Positions 1-10,903 of a DNA stretch of 64,000 nucleotides are shown piece by piece. How positions within the stretch are numbered: position 1 is the first letter of the stretch; every line of letters begins with the position of its first letter. Source of the stretch: Trichobilharzia szidati (taxonomy: Eukaryota; Platyhelminthes; Trematoda; Strigeidida; Schistosomatidae); the NCBI GenBank assembly GCA_944472155.2, contig OX235271.1, positions 118,239,329 to 118,303,328 of the forward strand, written 5' to 3'. The notes beneath the pieces were generated by a model. That model did no database searches. It was not told where the DNA came from and worked only from the letters and a program-made list of their open reading frames with translations. The position numbers were made by a program, and so were the translations under genes.

Positions 1-660
1 ATGGCTCAGCATCCTTGATGAAATCCACTGTCACCATAACAAGACACTGTACATCATCCTATACAAGCGGTACCTATCATCTTAAGTGGTTTACAAATAG
101 ATTTCTACGTGTTTATCAAATTACTTGTGCGAAATAACCATGCAGTGACAAATGGCAATCTTGGCTGACGTGGGCGCAGTTAAACAAATCTGCCTGGAAA
201 AAACCAACATTAATCTGCAATCAGTAAAGTTCTAATCTGGTATTACTTACGATAAAATGGTGACAAAATCATACAAATTAATCACCAGTTTCAAATTAAT
301 ACCTAATTTGGGTATAAATCAAGAACAAGAAACGATGCCGCACACATCAAAGTTATGTGGAAAAATTGACTTCAAGCTTTATTTTTTCGCAAATATTTGT
401 AATCCATTTAACACATACTTTGGTTTTGTTTGGTAATGCGAAGACAATATTCCTGTGTCTTAATGTGCTCCACTGAATGACCAGTTAGCAGGCTGTACCC
501 ACAAACTAATGTCAGAAAGGACAGCAATCATGTAATTTCACCATAAATGAAATTTATGTAATGTAAATAATACTTACCCATGCATGTACAACTGGTGTGT
601 CCTACATAGATAGGAATAAATGTATATTACATTGTTCAGTATGACAAACCTGTGAATCTG
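1..660 (+). repeat. CR1-type 3' UTR fragment
   Basis: No gene is visible here. The first ~45 bases repeat a sequence found again near 28724 and 36488 (the start of a CR1-like ORF2 region). Bases ~290-660 match, in the same orientation, 19490-19830 and 39340-39640: a block with the words GCGAAGACAATATT and CTTCAAGCTTTATTTTT, followed by a 'CCATGC-TGTACAA-TGG' stretch. The same block in reverse lies just beyond the ORF2 stop of the nearly intact element at 28854-34867, so I read it as the 3' untranslated end of that CR1-like family. Confidence 0.55.
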
Positions 661-839
661 CAGGATTTGGAAACAACTGATTTTGCGTATCGACCGAATG
701 TTACGTTTCTTGAGTAGTAACTCCCTGATCTTTTAAGGAATTAGGGTTTGAAGGAAAGAGTCACTTACTTGTAACCTGAATTTCGGATGGGAGTAATTGA
801 AGTATGGGACACCACCTTTATCAGAATTGAATGGCAGTC

Positions 840-1700
840 ATTGCTCTAGTTATGTAATCTATCCAGATCATATTGAATACGTGTGAATCCCTCGTTCAGA
901 GAATAATAAGGGAAGCTGTATGCAATCTTTAGGTCGTCTGCAAAGGGGTATGGGGTGACATGCTTGATTATGCTGCAGGTGACGTTCATGTGAATTACGA
1001 AGAGCAGTGGACCTAGTACACTACCCTGAATCACTCCACATCGTATAGTTCTAGGTGACGAGTAATTATTTGCAAATTTCACAACTTGGGAACGGTCTTT
1101 CAAGAAAGAATTCAGCCAGGATAACAAGGGGTCCCGGAACGCGTACAACTTTTAAGAATTAGTCTCTTGTGTGGGACTTTATCAAAGGCTCTTTTGAAGT
1201 CAAATAAGAGAGTTGTGACAAGCATGATCACGCTTAGCGGTAACATCATCATCAAAGTAGTCAGGTAGGCAGGTGGAGCATGATCGACTTTCCAGGGGGC
1301 TGTGTTGCTCTGGAGCACACATTCTATGAATGTTTAGGTAAAAGCAATATCTTGCCCTATGACATTTTCCATGACCCCGGAAACTACCGACGTGATATTG
1401 AAAGGCCGGTGGTTTTCGATATCAGAGGTTGGTCCTATTTTGTTCCTAGGGGTTATAAACGATAGTTTTCATCGCTTTGGAAAGCTGCCATTATATAAGG
1501 ACAGAATTACAAACATTAGGAATATAATGGGTATGTACTCACCACCCCTTTTTAGCAGGAAAGATCGCATTCCACCTCGTACGGCATTATATGATGTTCG
1601 GAGAGATTCTAAAGCGGGTGAAATGTTTGTGGGGTGAACGTTATGTTACCCAAAAAGTGATTCGATGGTGTCATAACAGGACACTCACCGTATCTTCCGT
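840..1700 (-). pseudogene. CR1-like reverse transcriptase fragment
   Basis: The minus strand carries a broken non-LTR reverse transcriptase. Read from 1700 downward it shows the 'NHRPFNITSV' region, then 'FDFKRAFDKVPHKRL' (RT motif A region with the first catalytic Asp), 'GVIQGSVLGPLLFV' (motif B) and 'FADDLKIAY' (motif C, catalytic Asp pair intact). The pieces fall in at least two frames with stops between them, so it cannot make a full protein. The order matches the CR1/Jockey-like ORF2 found elsewhere in this window. The endonuclease and C-terminal parts are missing on this side. Confidence 0.75.
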
Positions 1701-2004
1701 GGTAAAGCAGAGAGCAAAGTAAGATTAAATAACTTGCTTATCTCCTATGGGTTTTCATATAATATTAATAATAAGTTAAAGATACCTATTCTGTTGTTGC
1801 TAATTCGTGATTTAATTGGTCCTACAAATGCTTCTGTATTATGAGGTTGCGAGTACGATAGGAGCTCTAGTTTCATGGAATCAGATATATGATTAGCTTT
1901 GTTTGAATTGCACACTTGAGAATGTTGTGAGTAGTGAGTGAGAAAATCTGCTTCATAAAATTGAACCGGATATTGATAATATTGAGGATTCATGTAATTC
2001 GTGA
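1701..2004 (-). other. Unassigned stretch with a short open frame
   Basis: An 82-codon minus-strand frame (1993-1745) starts with a tyrosine-rich stretch, 'PQYYQYPVQFYEAD'. A similar peptide, 'CQYYKYPIEFYETD', is encoded on the plus strand near 19975. The similarity suggests a shared ancestral repeat that may once have been coding, but I recognise no family. No RNA gene or regulatory site was seen. Confidence 0.25.
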
Positions 2005-2670
2005 ATGATGCAGATCAATGTAGAGAAGTGTGGTATGTTATGCTCAGCTCACCTACGAATAGCACCACACATAACTATATACGATCAGACTATCACTATC
2101 TTTCTTTCTGTACTCGACCTCGGGCTCGGTTATTCTGCTGATTTTAAATTCTCTCTCTATGTCACCAACCAAGTTTCCAAAGCCAGAAGACTACTTGGAT
2201 TTATATTTCATGTCTTTCAAACACAAGAATCTAAAGTGCTACTTCATAAATCACACATACGACCCCTCCCTGAGTACTGTCCATTTATCCTAGACAGCAC
2301 CTCTGTTAAGGACAAACTAAAGATTGAAAGTGTTCAAAGGAGATTTACATGTAGAATCTTAGGAACGAGTCTGAAAGTTCCCTACAACTATCGTTGCACA
2401 ACTCTTAAGATCGAACCCCTTTGGTTCAGAAGCCACCGACTTAACCTCATTCTCCTATTTAAAATTCTCAAAGGAATAGTATACTTTCCCAATAATAACC
2501 TTAACTTTACTTCTTCGACGTATGAACTACGCAGCAACGGGTCTTCTTTAAGTCATATTCTTTGTCGAACGAAATCTCGTTCCAAATTCTTTACAGTCAA
2601 ATATAGGCAAATATGGAACTTCTTGCCAAGTGAAATCAAAAATAGCACCACAATACAACGATTCACCTAA
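2005..2670 (+). pseudogene. CR1-like RT C-terminal fragment
   Basis: A 221-codon open frame resembles the part of CR1-like ORF2 downstream of the catalytic core. Visible marks are 'NVEKCG' after the thumb, 'VLDLGLGYSADFKFS', 'IRPLPEYCPFILDSTSVKDKLKIESVQRRFT' (broken up in the other copies) and 'WNFLPSEI'. The same series occurs in the 885-codon frame at 29728-32385. There is no endonuclease or catalytic RT region upstream, so this is a 5'-truncated copy. Its 3' flank (2691 on) belongs to the inverted duplication. Confidence 0.8.
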
Positions 2671-2690
2671 CTAGTAGATGAATATATCTC

Positions 2691-3972
2691 TGAAAACGGT
2701 ATTGAAACAGTTTGCCACATGCTGAAAATTCGTGATATTGTTTCTTTTCCATTTGACTTATCTACCTAAACAGCTCTGTTCACTCAACGCATTAACAGAA
2801 ACAGTCAGTATTATCATGCTTATTTAATATAATCAACGTTGCGCTAATATTCTTTTCAGTTCCTTTTATAGTTGATTCAATTATTTGTTTAGCAAGCCTC
2901 ATCTCAAGTTATCTGCAATCCTCTCATACCAACCTGTAGTGGAATGCACAGCCTGACATACCACGAAAGCTGCACTGAATCTACATGAACTACCCTTACA
3001 CCTCATATCATACCTTTTCAGTCATTCAACTCCATTTAACCCCAGCTGCTGACTGTCAAATTAATCAAATATTACGGCGAATATCCCTGGCAAAACTGTA
3101 TTTTGGGCAGTTCTGTGTGGCAGGAGTTCTACCTCAGGGTTGAGTAGTAAACAACCTGGATATGGCTGAGACTAGCTAATGTTGTGAGTAAATACCATCT
3201 ACGTCTACGCAATTTCCAGCCCTACGCGGGATCGTCTAAAAAATCAGCTTAACTACGCTGAGTCTTAAATATTAACTGATTTTATTTTACTGTTCTGTCA
3301 TTATAATCATGTCTAGTCAAATCCTTCTGGACCATCTATTATAATAAACTCTTGTCTCTTTCTATGCATATATATGCATATTTAATGGTGCACCTCCATG
3401 TAGTGTTTTTCATACCATATCAAATTGCCCTTTCGTTTACATATGTTTATAGCTGAAATCTAGGAGGTAGACTGCAAATCTCTGATTCCCTTACATTTTA
3501 TTGTACATATGTATATTTTTAAAATGCTGTTAGAGACGATACACACAAAATGACTGACTGAATGTAGTCGTTCACACCAAGAGTTTTGTTGAGTTAGCTA
3601 GTGAATGCAAAAATAGTCTATGTAACACATGTCAATAAAATATTTATTGAGAGTAGTGTTTCGCCGCTGCCTAGCACATCGAAATGTGGGAGGGTGGTGG
3701 CTGGTATTCAACACATATGATGGTGGGGGCTTAAGACAACAACCTTTTTCTGTGAGAAAGTAGTCTATTGCTAAAGCTACTGAGTGTGAATAACTTCAAC
3801 AAGAAGAAAACCTGCCTAAGTGCCATCGGTTGTGTATGAACTCTCTGAATACAAGCTCACGGTATGATTTCTCTAATTCAGAAGGACATCTGACTGTATA
3901 AATCAGAACAAAAGCACAAATATTACTAAATTTTCGCTTTTCTCCTGCATATTCTATGTAGTTTACAGTTTA
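2691..3972 (+). repeat. Left arm of large inverted repeat, part 1
   Basis: This non-coding stretch is repeated in reverse complement at about 18000-19222. Base 2691 (TGAAAACGGTAT) pairs with 19222. The block 3100-3380 (containing CCTACGCGGGATCGTC and GACCATCTATTATAATAA) is nearly unchanged at 18540-18800. No gene was found within it. Confidence 0.8.
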
Positions 3973-5643
3973 CAATTTATTCAGGATAGTAAGCTATATG
4001 CCTGTGTTAATCCTTTCGATTTGTTACACACAGGAGGTCCAATCTCGCCTTCAATGAATCAACGGATGGCGCTGATACGACGTGTTCCGGTAAGGAGTTC
4101 CAATGGTTCACAATCCAATGCGAAAAACGGATCTCCAAACGCAGACGATTCGACCGTGGTTTTTGAACCTTGAGGTGATGTCCTCGCAATTGGTTGGTGC
4201 TAGAAAGAAGAAATAAATTCGATAAATTTGCTCCAAAATCGTTTTTTAGGATACGGTATGCTAGTATTAGGTCACCCCTAAGTCGTCTGTATGACAGTGG
4301 AAATAAACCCAGTCGACTTAACCTCTCCTCATATGAGAGGGTTGAGAAACCTTTTATTAGCTTAGTTCCTACTCTTTGCACCCTTTCTAATAAGTCTATT
4401 TCGTATTTGAAACACGAGCTGGCTGCCTGGATCCCATATTCCAAATGAGGTCTGATATAAGTCGGATATAATATACGAAATATTTCAGCGTCAAAATTCA
4501 CAAAAGCTTTGCGTATGGCCCATAATATTCGGAAACCCTTAGTGGCTGCAGCTCTACAGTTTGTTGTTGTTTTAAAGTCATGCTGCACAACCACTCCCAA
4601 GTCCTTGTACTCAGTGACCACTGGAAGAGTAATGCCATTCATTGAGTAATTGTGCACGTGACTATGAGATACATGCATAACTACACTCTTGCTTAAGTTA
4701 ATCTCCAAGGCCCAGTGCTTACACCAATCACTTAACAAGTTTAAATCTTCCTGCAAAGCAAGTTGGTCACTGTCATCGTGTAAAGCCCTCCATATCTTGA
4801 TGTCGTCGGCAAACAGTAAGCAGGATGACCTAACTACCGATGGAATCTCATTAACATAAATCAGGAAAAGAAGTGGGCCTAGAATTGTACCCTGAGGAAC
4901 GCCACTCTTAACCGATTCCCATGTTGATAAAACCCCGTTAACTCGTACTCTTTGTCTTCTGTCCTTTAGAAAGTCTTGAATCCAGTCGGCAACCACTTTA
5001 TTGATTCCCATACTACCTAACTTTACTAGAAGACCTGAATGAGAAACCCTGTCAAACGCCTTGCTAAGGTCGATGGATATGGCATCCACCGGTATATTAG
5101 CATCAGCTGAGCTTGCCCAACTTTCTCTGGCCAAAAGAAGGTTGATCAAGCAAGAATGACCTGCTCTAAAACCATGCTGTTCCGCAGCGAAAAGTTTGTT
5201 CCCTTCAATGAACTGAATGATAGCATCACGAATTATTTTTTCTAGTAGTTTAACAACAATACTGGTCAAACTGACAGGACGATAGTTCTGAACTAAGTTT
5301 CTAGATCCGGTTTTGAAGACCGGACTAATGATGACATCTTTCCAGTCTCTTGGACATTAAGACTGGTCCAGAGACATATTGAAGATTACCGACAATGGCT
5401 CGGCTATGTTTTCAGCCAATGCTGTTAATATACGTGGGTGGAGTTCATCAGGGCCACTGGACTTACCAGGATTGAGCCTTAGAAGGTACTTTAGGACAGT
5501 ATCCTTTCCAATGTATAAGGATGCCATTTTCAAGTTACCTTCTGGAAAAGTTACAAAGCTGGTATCAATATTATCAGAGAATACTTGACTAAAGTGCTTG
5601 GATAAAGCCTCAGCCTTAGTCAAGTTATCCTCAATATATATAT
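3973..5643 (-). mobile_element. CR1-like retrotransposon, 5'-truncated insertion
   Basis: This block interrupts the left arm of the inverted repeat. Sequences on its two sides (near 3970 and 5644) are contiguous in the right arm near 17900, so it inserted after the duplication. It contains RT and C-terminal ORF2 sequence only. Its minus-strand 3' end is near 3973 and the 5' side, with a short TA run, lies near 5640. Boundaries are accurate to about 10 bases. Confidence 0.75.
4007..5623 (-). pseudogene. CR1-like ORF2 (RT) with one in-frame stop
   Basis: One reading frame runs from 5623 to 4007, broken only by a TAA near 5355. Before the stop lies 'LLRLNPGKSSGPDELHPRIL', the usual RT lead-in. 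After it come 'AAEQHGFRAGHSCL', 'AISIDLSKAFDRVSH' (motif A), 'SGVPQGTILGPLLFLIYVNE' (motif B), 'CLLFADDIKIW' (motif C, intact), then 'YIRPHLEYGIQAASS' and 'HWIVNHWNSLPEHVV' of the C-terminal domain. The protein ends naturally at 4007. No endonuclease is present. The family differs from the 28854-34867 element and is closer to the one at 39661-41740. Confidence 0.85.
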
Positions 5644-6251
5644 AGTTTGGTGTTTGGATTTAACTTCTTCAGTATCTATTCTAGACATTACCCTATATAG
5701 ATGGGAACAATCATCATTCGTTTCGCTCTTTTTTAATGAGGTAAAATTGAACTAACCGTTAACACGTAACACTAAAAAATTCAATGACTATTAATTCTCC
5801 ATAATAAAAAGGGAATAAACCTTGCGATTATCGCATACAAATTGTTTGAAATATTAATATATGCTGTCCACCTCTGCACCTCTCTGCCTACTTTCTTCTG
5901 TCTTCTCTTTTCGAAGTTATTGCATTGAAGCACTGCAAATGTACAGTAATGCTGCTTTCTATACTTCTTTTACTTTAACAATGTTTTGAATTCACCAGAA
6001 TCTACATTTGGTAGATATCCAGAATATCGTAAGCATATATGATGAACGACAGAACAACCTCCGTCATGAAATCTGTTTGTCAACGCGACGTTGGTCCCAT
6101 GTATCTGCTAATATCAAAATAGTGCTGTACTTACTGTCTACTATGTAGTTTTATGAATTTTAAAACACTCATAAATTGATTAAATAATGACGATTATGAG
6201 CTCTGCATCCTGTGTCTTACTCTAACACCTGAGTATTATCTTTCTTCTCAC
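5644..6251 (-). repeat. Left arm of large inverted repeat, part 2
   Basis: This non-coding sequence matches the reverse complement of 17335-17850. Shared landmarks are the AGGATGCAGAGCT block next to the LTR and the 'GTGCAGAGG...ACAGCA' stretch near 5840-5880. There is no gene. The flank directly adjoins the Gypsy LTR in both arms, so LTR and flank were copied together. Confidence 0.7.
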
Positions 6252-6419
6252 TATAACACACAGACCACAAGCACGACGGACGATGGAAGAAGGCAAAGAC
6301 GGCGGGGAAGATACGTTTATTTCAAGCAAAACGAGGCTTGAATAGCCCGGGGTACAAGTTACTTATCGTCATTTATAACAAGTTTAGAGAACCGATCTTC
6401 CTCTTGCTCTAGTGATGCC
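6252..6419 (-). repeat. Truncated Gypsy 3' LTR
   Basis: 168 bases match the LTRs at 8577-8820 and 10660-10903, with one visible difference (GGCGGGGAAG for GGCGAGGAAG). The LTR's first ~75 bases are missing: identity stops at GATGCC (6419), where sequence passes straight into the RT coding region. This marks the right-hand break of an internal deletion. Confidence 0.85.
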
Positions 6420-7501
6420 GTTAAGCGATGTAGAGGCGATGCTATGGTGGCGAATGCGGGGACAAAACGGCGACAGTACGATGCTAAACCCAAGAAGCTG
6501 CGAACGTCTTTACTACACTGAGGTACGGCCCAGTCGGAGATGAGGCGAGTTTTCGCTGGGTCTGTCTGGATGCCATCTGGGGAGATACGGTGGCCCAAGA
6601 AAATAACTTCTTGCTGAAGAAAGGTACACTTAGACGGTTTTAACTTTAAGCCAGCCGTGCGTAAGCGTTGAAAGACACTACGTAGGTTATCTATGTGTTC
6701 CTCGGGAGATTTTCCGTGGACAACGATGTCATCAAGATATATTAAGCATTGGTGTGGAACTAACCTATCCAGGACGACTTGCATCAGCCGTTGAAAAGTG
6801 GCGGGGGCATTAAACAAACCAAAGGGCATGGTGCGAAATTCATACAACCCAGTCGGAAGGATGAAGGCAGTCTTTGGGCAGTCGGCTGGGTGTACCTCAA
6901 CTTGCCAATACCCAGATGCTAAGTCTAACGTGGAGAACCATTTCGAGCCACTCAGTGCGTCGAGAGTAGAGTCAATGCGAGGAATCGGGAAGGAATCACG
7001 TCTCGTCACGGCATTCAACCTGTGGTAGTCGATACACATACGGAGGGATCCATCTTTCTTCTTAACTAACACAATAGGTGACGCCCATGGGGACGAGGAA
7101 GGTACGATGATCTTTCTATCCAGCATGTCCTGTAGCAAACGTTCTAGTTGGGGCTGATAATGCACCGGGATGCGTCTGGGTAGCTGGCGTACTGGCGGAT
7201 GGCTGCCGGTATCGATACGGTGCTGGACCACTCCAGTTCGTCCTGGATTAGCTCCATCATCAAACACATCCGCGTATTTGCCAATTAGTTCTAGCATTCG
7301 CTCTCGGAGAGGAGCAGGAGCGGATGGGTCAACTGAAATTTGATTTAAGGTGGTAGATACTGGTACCCTTAACATCGAAGAGGTCTGTTTTTGAGGGCTA
7401 TATAAGGCTACAGGGACAGAATCAATTGTGACGCGAGAATTGGCAATATCTATCAGGGTTTGGCGGGACGTCAAGAAGTCTACTCCGAGGATGAGGTCCA
7501 T
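6359..7501 (-). pseudogene. Gypsy pol: protease end and reverse transcriptase, truncated
   Basis: A 380-codon frame begins inside the protease ('DLILGVDFLTS', the second conserved protease block). A Ty3/Gypsy reverse transcriptase follows: 'SPWASPIVLVKKKDGSLRMC', 'FSTLDLASGYWQVEV' (motif A), 'FGLFNAPATFQRLM' (motif B), 'CLIYLDDIVVHG' (catalytic YLDD) and 'EVIFLGHRIS'. It reaches the connection region ('FLGLASYCRRFVP') and then runs directly into LTR sequence, so RNase H and integrase are gone. One G is missing near 7500 compared with the sister copy (ACATGGACC against ACATGGGACC), which puts protease out of frame with gag. Confidence 0.9.
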
Positions 7502-8576
7502 GTTATTTGCGTACAGATAAGGAACCGATGGTGCACATTTAGGTCTCCCAGGCGCAGCTGCAGATCTGTAGCAGATCGAGCCTCCAATTTAGCGCCGTTA
7601 GCCGTCGTCAAGATATTATGTGTGGCTACTGGGGGTGAGTGCTGGGGCAAGCGTCGAAGGAAGGCAGCCTTTACGAGCGAAACTGACGCACCGGTATCTA
7701 AAAGAATTTTAGGGGGTACGCCATTAACATATCCCCATAACGTCAAAGGTTGGTATAAACGAGAGTATGTAGACAAGTTAAAAATAGGGGACTTACTGCG
7801 TTCCGGCTGACGGTTGTGTCCGCACTTGCGGGCCTTCTTCCCGTAACGCTGGCAGTAGTAACATCCACGCGTGGCGTCCCCATTTGAATGCCATTGGCTT
7901 CTGGAACGATCACGACGGACGGGAGTCGCGGCGGCTGCTGTTGGCAGTGGACATAAAGAGCTGCTGGGTGTATGCGTGTAATCATTCTCCGCGTCCATAA
8001 AACAGAGGATGATTCGCTGTAGTTCGACTGTGCTGGTTGGGAGCTGACGTCGTAGGTGTGTGCGCAGTTCTCCGTGCGTTATTCCCTCGATGAAGCGTGT
8101 GCACACTGCCTGGTCTCGGCTGGTGAGATCCTTGTGACAGTCAAGGCCAGCTGCCAGGAGCTGGAGAGCATGGAGGTAGTCCAGGAAACTCTCCCCTGGT
8201 AATTGTCGATGGTAATAGAATCTGAGCATGGTGTGTTGCGAGCTTTGCCCCAAGTCGAAGCATTGGTCGAGTATCTCCCAGTTGGTACGCATAGAGTTTG
8301 CGTTGCTGAATCCGGCCACCTTTGCGCGAGCGTAAGCATCATCAGACAGGCTGTTGAGGACGTGAATGAAATGGTGACTCACGGGAGCGATGTCAAGATG
8401 CGCTTGCATGCGATGCTTCCAAAGTCTATAGTCTGCGGAGAGCTGGAACATGGGTGGGCGAGGAAGTGGCGAGACGCTTGGCAATGTGGGGCACATTCCT
8501 CCGGAAAAAGCTTGGGAAGAGCGTCTTCAGGGTGATTTGCCATGTTTCTGCGTAGAGAGAGCACCTCCGACACCAA
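7480..8576 (-). pseudogene. Gypsy gag and protease N-terminus
   Basis: Gag likely starts near 8541 ('MANHPEDALPKLFPEE') in one frame and continues in another after a shift near 8490. It reads through a capsid-like region ('LSADYRLWKHRMQAHL', 'HFIHVLNSLSDDA', 'FIEGITHGELRTHL'), a basic linker and a zinc-knuckle-like 'CYYCQRYGKKARKCGHN' whose Cys spacing departs from CX2CX4HX4C. The aspartic protease motif 'LLDTGASVSLV' follows in the same frame, so gag and protease are one frame. The sister copy at 9416-10737 has the same layout. Confidence 0.85.
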
Positions 8577-8820
8577 TATAACACACAGACCACAAGCACG
8601 ACGGACGATGGAAGAAGGCAAAGACGGCGAGGAAGATACGTTTATTTCAAGCAAAACGAGGCTTGAATAGCCCGGGGTACAAGTTACTTATCGTCATTTA
8701 TAACAAGTTTAGAGAACCGATCTTCCTCTTGCTCTAGTGATGCCACGTTGACGTTTCTTTCTGAAAAAGAAGAAAAAGAAACTTGTTTAGTGGCATTATA
8801 TTGGTTTCTATTGCGTTACA
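8577..8820 (-). repeat. Gypsy LTR, complete, shared by two units
   Basis: A 244-bp LTR, read on the minus strand from TGTAACGCAATAG to TGTGTGTTATA. I see no difference from 10660-10903. Towards lower coordinates it is followed by TTGGTGTCGGAGGTGC (primer-binding-site position, tRNA not identified) and gag, as a 5' LTR would be. On the other side it is preceded by a block that also precedes the LTR remnant at 17056, as a 3' LTR would be. It therefore appears to serve both units of a tandem element. Confidence 0.8.
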
Positions 8821-9415
8821 TTACCTTCCATTAACGCAACATTTCGTAATTGCCGCATGAATTTGACTGACTATTAGTATATTGTAGACTATAAATTAGA
8901 CTTGAAACAATGTATTGTAATCTATTCTAACAAAGTTTCGAGAGGTTTCTTTTCTTTCCTGTCCTTGTTTTTAATCTCCCTTGGTCTATCTAGTAAGACC
9001 GAGGCCACTGTTTGTCACGTCATTACCTTTCTATTTGCCTCCACGAGACTTTTTTCCACTTTTACTCCTAATACCACGTATAATATTTCAGATTTACTCA
9101 GTCTTTTTCTTCTCTGTCCTAATATCTCTATCCTGAACCATCCAAAACAACTTCTTTCATCATTCTTCACCCTGTTGACCAAAAAGCCTCATACTCCTAT
9201 CGCCTGTGTAAAAGTTGTGAGCCCCCCACCCTCTTCGCATAGTATCCCCCTAACAGGAGAGTTCTGCTGCCTCTTTCCAAAGCTAAACTTGTTCATGCAT
9301 CTCAGATTCCAAATCGTCAACACTATTTCTTTATTTTTACAAAATACCCGTAGCTTTTTGCTTCCTCCCAAACTTTTTAATGGGGGGTAGCTTTCGACCA
9401 CATTTTAGCACCCTT
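8821..9415 (-). mobile_element. Gypsy 3' internal region, non-coding
   Basis: I see no convincing gene. Bases 8821-8960 match the reverse complement of 16935-17055 (GAATAGATTACAATA and ATTAATGGAAGGTAA), which in both places lies immediately upstream of an LTR. I therefore read it as the untranslated 3' internal part of the element. Its junction with the gag-protease fragment near 9400 is the edge of a deletion that removed RT, RNase H and integrase. Open frames here look like chance. Confidence 0.6.
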
Positions 9416-10659
9416 TCAAAATATTGGGTGGTGGAGTTGGGTGGGTGGAGTAAGCAGTGGTTGCTGAGGACTGTCTAAAGCTATTGACGTTGCATCAAGA
9501 GTGACCTGATTGTGAGGAAGATCTATGACAGCGGAGTAAGCAGTAAGAAAATCGACGCCCAGGATCAGGTCCCATGTAATATCGGGGCAGATAAGACAAC
9601 GGTGTTTAACTACTAAGCTCCCCAGGCGTAGCTGTAGGTTGGTGGCCTCATGCGCATTGATCTTAGTGCCATTCGCCGTGGTCAGCACATTATGAGTGGG
9701 GACAGGGGATGGATAGTGGCTCAGCCAGTGTAGCAGGGATGTCCGGACCAAGGACACTGATGCCCCAGTATACAATAAAATCTTAGTTCGTGCACCATTA
9801 ACAAATCCCCACACAGTAAGAGGTTCATTATTACATGAAAATGTAGACAAATTGCAAAAAGGGGACTTACTGTTACCCTGGGGACGGTTGTGCCCGCACT
9901 TACGAGCTTTTCTTCCGTAGCGTCCGCAATAGTAGCATTCAGTTGTGGTGGTATCTGCATCTGGACGCCTCTGGGGACGCGTTGGGTTGCGCGGGGCGGT
10001 GGCAAGGGCGGCTGCCGTCGATACCGTTGAAATGGTACGGAAAGAAGTACTGGCCGACGATATTGTGTCGCGCTCAGCGTCCATAAAACGCAAAATGACA
10101 CGCTGCAGCTCAGTTGTGCTTGCGGGGGGTTGGAGGAGTAGGTCTGTTCTTAGGTCACCAGGCAAAACACCTTCGACGAAGCGTGTCCGCACCATGCGGT
10201 CTCGGTGACTGGGATCAGCGTTGTCGTCGACTTCAGCTGCCATCAATTGTAAAGCGTGGAAATAGTCTAAGGGACTTTAATTAATTGTCGACGACTGAAA
10301 AACTTCAGGAGGGCATGATCTGAGCCCAATTGTAAATCGAAGCAGTTGTCAAGTATCTGCCAATTTGCCGTCATGGATTTGGTGTTGCTGAAACCTGCAG
10401 CGTCCGCACGAGCAAAAGCATCCTCAGAGAGAGCATTTAGGACATGAAGAAAATGGTGGGCTGGTGGAGATATGCTGAGAAATGCCTGCATGCGTTTCTT
10501 CCATCTCGGATAGTCTGAGGACAGCTGCAACGTTGGAGGGCGGGGCAACGTTGGCACAGTGGGCGAAGTGAGTTCACTGTCTTCTGGAAATAGCTTGGGG
10601 AGGCCGTAATCTGATGATGAATCCATGTTGACTGTCGAATTGAGCACCTCCGACACCAA
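9416..10659 (-). pseudogene. Gypsy gag-protease, second copy
   Basis: Gag starts near 10625 ('MDSSSDYGLPKLFPED') and shows 'LSSDYPRWKKRMQAFL' and 'HHFLHVLNALSEDA'. It shifts frame between 10246 and 10267 and continues with 'RFVEGVLPGDLRTDLL', the knuckle-like 'CYYCGRYGRKARKCGHN' and a protease in which the catalytic motif reads LLYTGAS. The catalytic Asp is replaced by Tyr, so the protease is dead. 'WDLILGVDFLTA' follows in the same frame. The copy stops near 9416 before RT. It is clearly related to the 7480-8576 copy but diverged at protein level, although the LTRs are almost identical. Confidence 0.85.
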
Positions 10660-10903
10660 TATAACACACAGACCACAAGCACGACGGACGATGGAAGAAG
10701 GCAAAGACGGCGAGGAAGATACGTTTATTTCAAGCAAAACGAGGCTTGAATAGCCCGGGGTACAAGTTACTTATCGTCATTTATAACAAGTTTAGAGAAC
10801 CGATCTTCCTCTTGCTCTAGTGATGCCACGTTGACGTTTCTTTCTGAAAAAGAAGAAAAAGAAACTTGTTTAGTGGCATTATATTGGTTTCTATTGCGTT
10901 ACA
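10660..10903 (-). repeat. Gypsy 5' LTR, complete
   Basis: 244 bp, with no difference seen from 8577-8820. On the minus strand it contains a likely cleavage/polyadenylation area (TTGAAATAAACG). The same TTGGTGTCGGAGGTGC follows at the primer-binding position. The outer flank (10904 on, TAACTTATAAC) differs from that of the central LTR, as expected for the outer end of an insertion. Confidence 0.85.

Noticed and set aside
8902..9390. 162-codon plus-strand frame with a hydrophobic start as a secreted protein
   Set aside because: It lies antisense within the non-coding 3' internal region of the Gypsy element and its composition reflects the purine-rich opposite strand.
6252..10903. An active retrovirus-like element
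   Set aside because: No integrase, RNase H or envelope; frameshifts and a lost protease catalytic residue; both units internally deleted.
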